DNA of 52,751 nt, from positions 1-52,751 of the forward strand of contig DWVY01000016.1 in the NCBI GenBank assembly GCA_019119995.1, in the 5' to 3' direction. The notes under the pieces were generated by a model. The model was given only the letters and a program-made list of their open reading frames with translations, was not told where the DNA came from and did not search any database. Of this stretch, positions 48,359 through 52,751 are shown piece by piece (position 1 is the first letter of the stretch; each line of letters starts with the position of its first letter). The DNA is from Candidatus Mediterraneibacter faecavium (GTDB lineage: Bacteria; Bacillota; Clostridia; Lachnospirales; Lachnospiraceae). A program made the translations under genes and the position numbers.

Positions 48359-50656
48359 ATGGAGAGAGAAAAAATAACAGAACTGATTTCGAAGATGACA
48401 CTGGAGGAAAAAGCGGGACTGTGTTCCGGGGCGGATTTCTGGCATACAAAAGGGATCGAACGTCTGGGAATCCCTTCTGTCATGGTTTCGGACGGCCCTC
48501 ACGGACTTCGCAAACAGGAGGATGAAGCAGACCATCTCGGGATCAATGACAGTATCAAAGCAGTCTGCTTTCCCGCAGGATGTGCGACGGCATCCAGTTT
48601 TGACAGAAATCTTTTAGAAGAACTGGGAGAAATCATCGGAAATGAATGTCAGGCGGAGAATATCAGCACGATCCTGGGGCCGGCTATGAATATCAAGCGC
48701 TCCCCTCTCTGCGGCCGGAATTTTGAATATTATTCGGAAGATCCGCTTGTTTCATCGGAAATGGCGTCAGCCTTTGTACGCGGCGTCCAGAGCAAATCTG
48801 TCGGAACAAGCCCGAAACATTTCATGGCGAACAATCAGGAATATCACCGTATGACCAGTTCTTCTGAGATGGACGAGCGGACCATGCGGGAGATCTATCT
48901 TGCGTCATTTGAAAACATGGTAAAAAAGGAAAAACCGTGGACGATCATGAATTCCTACAATAAGCTGAACGGGACTTATTTGTGTGAGAATAAGGAAATG
49001 CTGTCAGATATTCTGAGGGATGAATGGGGATTTGACGGATACGTGATGACAGACTGGGGCGCTATGAATGAGAGGGTAGAAGCGCTGAAAGCAGGATGTA
49101 ATCTGGAGATGCCGGCCAGCGGCGGCAAGACGGATAAGGAAATCGTGGATGCCGTAAGGTCAGGGGAACTGGATGAGGCTGTTTTGGATCAGAGGTGTGA
49201 GGAATTCCTGAACATTATATTCCGTTATATGGAAAACAGGGATGCAAATGCAGTATTTGACAGAGAAAAAGACCATGGAAAAGCCCGGCATATCGAGGAA
49301 GAATGTATTGTTCTCCTGAAAAATGAAGACAGTATCCTGCCTCTTTCTCCGGAACAAAAAACCGCTTTTATCGGGAAATACGCAGCGGCTCCCCGTTTTC
49401 AGGGAGGCGGAAGCTCCCACATAAACAGCTTTAAAACGGAATCTGCCCTGGATGCTTTGGATGCTGCGGACGGTATAAAGAAAGAGAACATTGTTTATGC
49501 ACAGGGATATGATGATCTGGAAGATAAAACAGACGAAGCTCTGTTAAGAGAGGCGGCAGAAGCGGCAAAAAGCGCGGAGACAGCGGTTATTTTCGCAGGG
49601 CTTCCGGACAGTTTTGAATCTGAGGGCTATGACCGGACGCATATGCAGATGCCTCAGTGTCAGATCACGTTGATCGAAGAAGTCGCAAAAGTCCAGCCCA
49701 ATACGGTCGTGGTACTGCATAACGGGACGCCGGTGGAAATGCCGTGGATCGACAAGGTAAAAGCAGTCGTGGAAGTCTATCTCGGCGGTCAGGCTGTAGG
49801 CGGCGCGACAGTCAATGTCCTTTACGGAAATACAAATCCGAGCGGGCACCTTGCGGAGACATTCCCGATCCGGGTGCAGGATACGCCATGTTACTTTACC
49901 TATGGCGGAGAGCATGATAAATCCGTCTATTCCGAAGGTGTCTTTGTCGGATACCGGTATTATGCTTCGAAAGAGATGAATGTACTCTTCCCGTTTGGAC
50001 ACGGACTTTCCTATACAACATTTTCTTACAGCAATCTTACGGTAGAAAAGAAACGGATCAGGGAAAGCGAAACGCTGAGAGTATCTGTGGATGTAACGAA
50101 CACAGGAAATCGATTCGGAAAAGAAGTTGTACAGCTCTATGTTGCGCCGAAAAACAGTACAGTTATCCGTCCGGTACGGGAACTGCGCGCCTTTGAGAAA
50201 ACAGGGATTGCCCCCGGGGAAACGAAGACCGTCACGTTCCTGCTGGATAGCAGAGCGTATGCGTACTGGAGCACAGAGATCCATGGCTGGCACGTGGAGA
50301 GCGGTGAATATGAGATCCAGATTGGAAAGAACGCACAGGATATCGTCCTCTCCAGAACCGTATATGTAGAATCAGAACATACGATCCCGAAAGTCTTTAC
50401 CCTAAACTCCACACTGGGAGAGATTCTGGCAGACCCAAAAGGAAAGGCAGTTTTTGAGCAGGCTATGAGCGGGATGGCGGGATCGGATGCACAGGAAGCA
50501 GAAGCGCAGGCATTGGAAGGAGACGGAGAGGCAATCAGCGCAGAGATGATGGCGGCTATGATGGAAGCAATGCCGCTAAGACAGATGATCAGCTTTGTGC
50601 CGGGAGTTACGAAAGAAGCGCTGACATCTCTGGTGAATGTTTTGAATGAAAATTAA
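48359..50656 (+). CDS. GH3 beta-glycosidase (conventional order) with helical tail
   Basis: This 765-residue protein has the standard GH3 order. The barrel has SMVSDGPHGLRKQ-like substrate loops (PSVMVSDGPHGLRKQ), NIKRSPLCGRNFEYYSEDP, SPKHFMANNQE and nucleophile D232 in VMTDWGA. The alpha/beta sandwich (CIVLLKNEDSILPLS; RFQGGGSSHIN) and fibronectin III-like domain follow. The last ~90 residues start LNSTLGEILADPKGKAVFEQ and include a Met-rich acidic stretch; this tail resembles those of both GH78 enzymes. I chose 48359 because GGAGGAAG stands in front of it; 48320 has no ribosome site. Probably a cytoplasmic beta-glucosidase. Confidence 0.93.
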   Translation: MEREKITELISKMTLEEKAGLCSGADFWHTKGIERLGIPSVMVSDGPHGLRKQEDEADHLGINDSIKAVCFPAGCATASSFDRNLLEELGEIIGNECQAENISTILGPAMNIKRSPLCGRNFEYYSEDPLVSSEMASAFVRGVQSKSVGTSPKHFMANNQEYHRMTSSSEMDERTMREIYLASFENMVKKEKPWTIMNSYNKLNGTYLCENKEMLSDILRDEWGFDGYVMTDWGAMNERVEALKAGCNLEMPASGGKTDKEIVDAVRSGELDEAVLDQRCEEFLNIIFRYMENRDANAVFDREKDHGKARHIEEECIVLLKNEDSILPLSPEQKTAFIGKYAAAPRFQGGGSSHINSFKTESALDALDAADGIKKENIVYAQGYDDLEDKTDEALLREAAEAAKSAETAVIFAGLPDSFESEGYDRTHMQMPQCQITLIEEVAKVQPNTVVVLHNGTPVEMPWIDKVKAVVEVYLGGQAVGGATVNVLYGNTNPSGHLAETFPIRVQDTPCYFTYGGEHDKSVYSEGVFVGYRYYASKEMNVLFPFGHGLSYTTFSYSNLTVEKKRIRESETLRVSVDVTNTGNRFGKEVVQLYVAPKNSTVIRPVRELRAFEKTGIAPGETKTVTFLLDSRAYAYWSTEIHGWHVESGEYEIQIGKNAQDIVLSRTVYVESEHTIPKVFTLNSTLGEILADPKGKAVFEQAMSGMAGSDAQEAEAQALEGDGEAISAEMMAAMMEAMPLRQMISFVPGVTKEALTSLVNVLNEN

Positions 50657-50673
50657 TTATAGGATAAACGAGA

Positions 50674-51351
50674 ATGTTTAACATTTTAATTGTAGAAGAT
50701 GATTACGAATTAAGGCATCTTTTTCAGCGTGTCTTAGTACAGAACGGATACCGTGTAAGAGGCGTGGAGGACGGGAAAGCGGCTTTAAAGGCTCTGGAAA
50801 AAGAGTATGCGGACCTGATCATTTCAGATATCATGATGCCGGTCATGGACGAGTACGAACTGGTGCGCGCCCTCCGTGGATCGGGGATCCAGACGCCGGT
50901 CCTCATGATCACAGCAAAAGATGCCTTTGATGATATGAGAAAAGGATTTCTCTCAGGAACGGATGATTACATGGTAAAGCCGGTTAATGTCAATGAAATG
51001 GTTTTGCGGGTGGAGGCTTTGCTCCGCCGTGCGCAGATGATCAATGAGCGCAGACTGGTCCTGGGCGGTACCGAACTGCTTCTGGATTCGCTGACAGTTG
51101 CCACTGAAAATGATTCCTGCGTCCTCCCGCATAAGGAGTTTATGCTCTTATATAAAATGGCTTCTTCCCCGGGGCGTACATTTACCAGACAGCAGATCAT
51201 GGATGACATCTGGGGATATGGATATGAGGCGGAAAGCGATACCCATACGGTGGACGTCCATATCGCAAGACTTAGGGATCGTTTCCGGGAAAATCAGGAC
51301 TTTCGGATCGAGACCATCCGGGGTGTGGGGTACAAGGTGGTGAAACTGTGA
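50674..51351 (+). CDS. OmpR/PhoB-family response regulator
   Basis: This 225-residue regulator has a receiver domain with the phospho-acceptor Asp in IISDIMMPVMD (about residue 51), the conserved Lys in MVKPVNVNE, and a C-terminal winged helix DNA-binding domain (RTFTRQQIMDDIWGYGYEAE, VDVHIARLRDRF, RGVGYKV). It starts 17 bases after the GH3 stop, so it may be read from the same transcript, and overlaps the kinase gene by 4 bases. Targets are unknown. Confidence 0.95.
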   Translation: MFNILIVEDDYELRHLFQRVLVQNGYRVRGVEDGKAALKALEKEYADLIISDIMMPVMDEYELVRALRGSGIQTPVLMITAKDAFDDMRKGFLSGTDDYMVKPVNVNEMVLRVEALLRRAQMINERRLVLGGTELLLDSLTVATENDSCVLPHKEFMLLYKMASSPGRTFTRQQIMDDIWGYGYEAESDTHTVDVHIARLRDRFRENQDFRIETIRGVGYKVVKL

Positions 51352-52406
51352 AAAAAACAGGAAAAGGGAAATGGAATTACAGCCTGGATTTTTATTTTTT
51401 CTGGGTGAACCTCTGTGCATTTGCGGTCATTGTCATTGTTTCCGCCCTGATCTCCGCTCTTTTGTATCAGTTTTTTCATCTGACCGTCCAGATACCGGAA
51501 GCCGTCTACAGTGTGGTGCTGTGCATTGCCCTGGGAGCTACCGTTTCCCATTTCCTTTCAAAAAAGATCCTTGCGCCCATCAATAAGCTGGGAAAGGCAA
51601 TGAGTAAAGTCGCTCAGGGCGATTTTACCGTAAAACTGGAAACAGGCAGTAAACTCAGCGAGATCCGGAAACTGTACGGAGATTTTAATCTGATGGTAAA
51701 AGAGCTGGCAGCCACAGAGACGCTGCAGATGGATTTTGTGTCGAATGTTTCCCATGAGTTTAAGACGCCCATCAGCGCCATAGACGGATACGCTACCCTT
51801 CTACAGGGGGATTCACACCTTACGGAAGAACAGGCGGAGTATACGGGTAAAATCATATACAATGTGAGACGGCTGTCCGGCCTGGTCAGCAATATCCTTC
51901 TTCTTTCCAGGATCGAGAACCAGGCGATTCCGGCCAAAAAGGAAAAGTTCCGTCTGGACGAACAGATCCGGCAGGCCATCCTGGCTCTGGAGACAAAGTG
52001 GACGGAAAAAGAGATCGATCTGGAAGCAGAATTAGAGCCGGTTACTTACACTGGAAATGAGCCGCTCCTTCTGCACGTCTGGCTGAATCTCATTGATAAT
52101 GCCGTGAAATTCAGCCAGAAGGGAGGAAGCATACGGATCCGCTTGACCGCTTCGGAACAAAATATCCTTGTTTCCGTGCGGGATCACGGGTGCGGGATCG
52201 CGGAGACGGATCTGAAACGGATTTTCGATAAATTTTATCAGACCGACACCGCCCACAAGGAAGAAGGAAACGGGCTTGGCCTGGCGCTGGCACAAAGGAT
52301 TTTGTCGATTCATCAGGGAAGGATCGAAGTGGAAAACTGCCGGACAGGCGGGTGCTGTTTCTCTGTGATCCTTCCGGTGGTAAAAGAAAGTGAAAAGGAA
52401 AAGTAA
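51348..52406 (+). CDS. Sensor histidine kinase
   Basis: This 352-residue membrane kinase has two transmembrane segments (about 16-40 and 54-74) with only a very short external loop, then a HAMP linker (LAPINKLGKAMSKVAQGDF), the dimerisation domain with phospho-His in SNVSHEFKTPISAIDGY, and HATPase boxes: N in NLIDNAVKFS, G1 DHGCGIAE, F FDKFYQ, G2 GNGLGLALAQ. The lack of an extracellular domain suggests intramembrane or cytoplasmic sensing, as in envelope-stress kinases. It starts at GTG, overlapping the response regulator stop (GTGA). Confidence 0.95.
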   Translation: MKKTGKGKWNYSLDFYFFWVNLCAFAVIVIVSALISALLYQFFHLTVQIPEAVYSVVLCIALGATVSHFLSKKILAPINKLGKAMSKVAQGDFTVKLETGSKLSEIRKLYGDFNLMVKELAATETLQMDFVSNVSHEFKTPISAIDGYATLLQGDSHLTEEQAEYTGKIIYNVRRLSGLVSNILLLSRIENQAIPAKKEKFRLDEQIRQAILALETKWTEKEIDLEAELEPVTYTGNEPLLLHVWLNLIDNAVKFSQKGGSIRIRLTASEQNILVSVRDHGCGIAETDLKRIFDKFYQTDTAHKEEGNGLGLALAQRILSIHQGRIEVENCRTGGCCFSVILPVVKESEKEK

Positions 52407-52425
52407 AGTAATACATAGAAAATAA

Positions 52426-52454
52426 TTGAAATAAGGACATAATAATGGTATGAT
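52426..52454 (+). promoter_or_regulatory. Promoter of the antitoxin-like gene
   Basis: TTGAAA at 52426-52431, exactly 17 bp, TATGAT at 52449-52454. The start codon lies 31 bases downstream, preceded by GGGAGGTG. Confidence 0.65.
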
Positions 52455-52484
52455 TAAGCCATTCAAAAGAGGGAGGTGCATAAA

Positions 52485-52640
52485 ATGCCACAGATTATTC
52501 CAATAAAGGATCTGAAAAATACTTCTGATATATCGGAAATGTGCCACCGGACAGACGAACCTATATTTGTTACTAAAAATGGCTACGGTGATATGGTTAT
52601 TATGAGTATAGAAAGTTATGAACTCAACTTTCCCAGCTGA
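52485..52640 (+). pseudogene. Phd/YefM-type antitoxin, truncated
   Basis: A 51-codon frame with a strong GGGAGGTG site starts MPQIIPIKDLKNTSDISEMC and continues with PIFVTKNGYGDMVIMSIESY, the DNA-binding N-terminal domain of Phd/YefM antitoxins. The toxin-binding C-terminal helix expected after ESYE is absent: the frame ends ELNFPS-stop. The break at about 52620 may mark an insertion or rearrangement. No toxin gene is visible before the window ends. Confidence 0.7.
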
Positions 52641-52749
52641 TATCTGCAAACAATGCCTGTATAAACTTGGCTTGTGAAGCAATCCAATCGGTTACTTTAC
52701 TTTTTATGCAAGCTGTGATATCTGCCGACAGCATAGAAATATGCTCCAC
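52624..52749 (-). CDS. Partial open frame at the right edge
   Basis: A minus-strand frame is open from the window edge to TGA at 52624 (42 codons). It contains SADITACIKSKVTDWIASQ then KFIQALFADISWES. I do not recognise it. It abuts the point where the antitoxin gene breaks off, so it may be the end of an inserted gene. Length is too short to be sure it is coding. Confidence 0.3.
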   Translation of the reverse strand: MEHISMLSADITACIKSKVTDWIASQAKFIQALFADISWES

Positions 52750-52751
52750 AA

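Noticed and set aside
1..52751. CRISPR arrays, tRNA or rRNA genes, prophage
   Set aside because: No regularly spaced direct repeats of 25-40 bp, no cloverleaf or rRNA sequence, and no phage structural genes were seen on either strand.

Overview
The window looks like chromosomal DNA of a gut-type Lachnospiraceae bacterium (Firmicutes, Clostridia). The clues are the gene families (GPH-type sugar symporters, DUF3791 genes, AAA-ATPase/PD-(D/E)XK genes, a MelR-like pair of AraC regulators), strong AGGAGG-type ribosome binding sites and roughly 50% GC in the metabolic genes with AT-rich islands between them. The genus cannot be decided from the sequence alone. The main theme is intracellular glycoside catabolism: eleven glycoside hydrolase or phosphorylase genes and two esterases, none with a visible signal peptide, next to one ABC importer and two GPH symporters.

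Layout. 1-130: tail of an IS200/IS605-like element or its guide RNA. 0.17-3.7 kb: mazG, an AAA-ATPase/nuclease-like gene and an unknown membrane protein. 3.8-10.9 kb: a sucrose/fructan-type module with an ABC importer (binding protein, two permeases, ATPase), a divergent LacI regulator with two near-perfect operators, and a GH32 fructosidase; a strong promoter and a terminator just after GH32 suggest a small RNA of about 95 nt. 11.0-14.3 kb: a decaying segment holding an AraC regulator split into two frames, a fragment of a metallo-beta-lactamase-fold gene and a second AAA-ATPase/nuclease gene. 14.3-17.2 kb: a clan GH-A hydrolase framed by two inverted ~196 bp MITE-like elements with 7-8 bp target duplications. 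17.3-31.2 kb: GH94, GPH symporter, GH78 alpha-L-rhamnosidase, two GH3 enzymes (the second circularly permuted), a 46-residue membrane peptide and a GH35/42-like enzyme. 31.2-31.7 kb: two DUF3791-type genes that look like the remains of a three-gene locus, one frameshifted in a poly-A run. 31.9-35.8 kb: overlapping GH2 and GH43. 36.0-39.9 kb: SGNH esterase, LysR regulator, AEC transporter and an alpha/beta esterase. 39.8-50.7 kb: a second AraC regulator divergent from permuted GH3, GH78, GPH symporter and conventional GH3. 50.7-52.4 kb: a two-component system. 52.4 kb to the end: a truncated Phd/YefM antitoxin.

How it fits together. The 19.8-29.3 kb and 39.8-50.7 kb loci are parallel versions of one design (GPH symporter, alpha-L-rhamnosidase, GH3 beta-glycosidases), which suggests uptake and internal breakdown of rhamnosylated glycosides. 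The most interesting non-coding signal is a repeated site, TTACAAT-N13-TT(A/G)CAAT with a fixed 20 bp period, in front of both AraC genes and the glycosidase operons. In the best cases a -10-like hexamer starts 27 bp after the second half-site, as expected for an AraC activator touching the -35 region. The two AraC proteins have almost identical second helix-turn-helix regions, so they may share this regulon.
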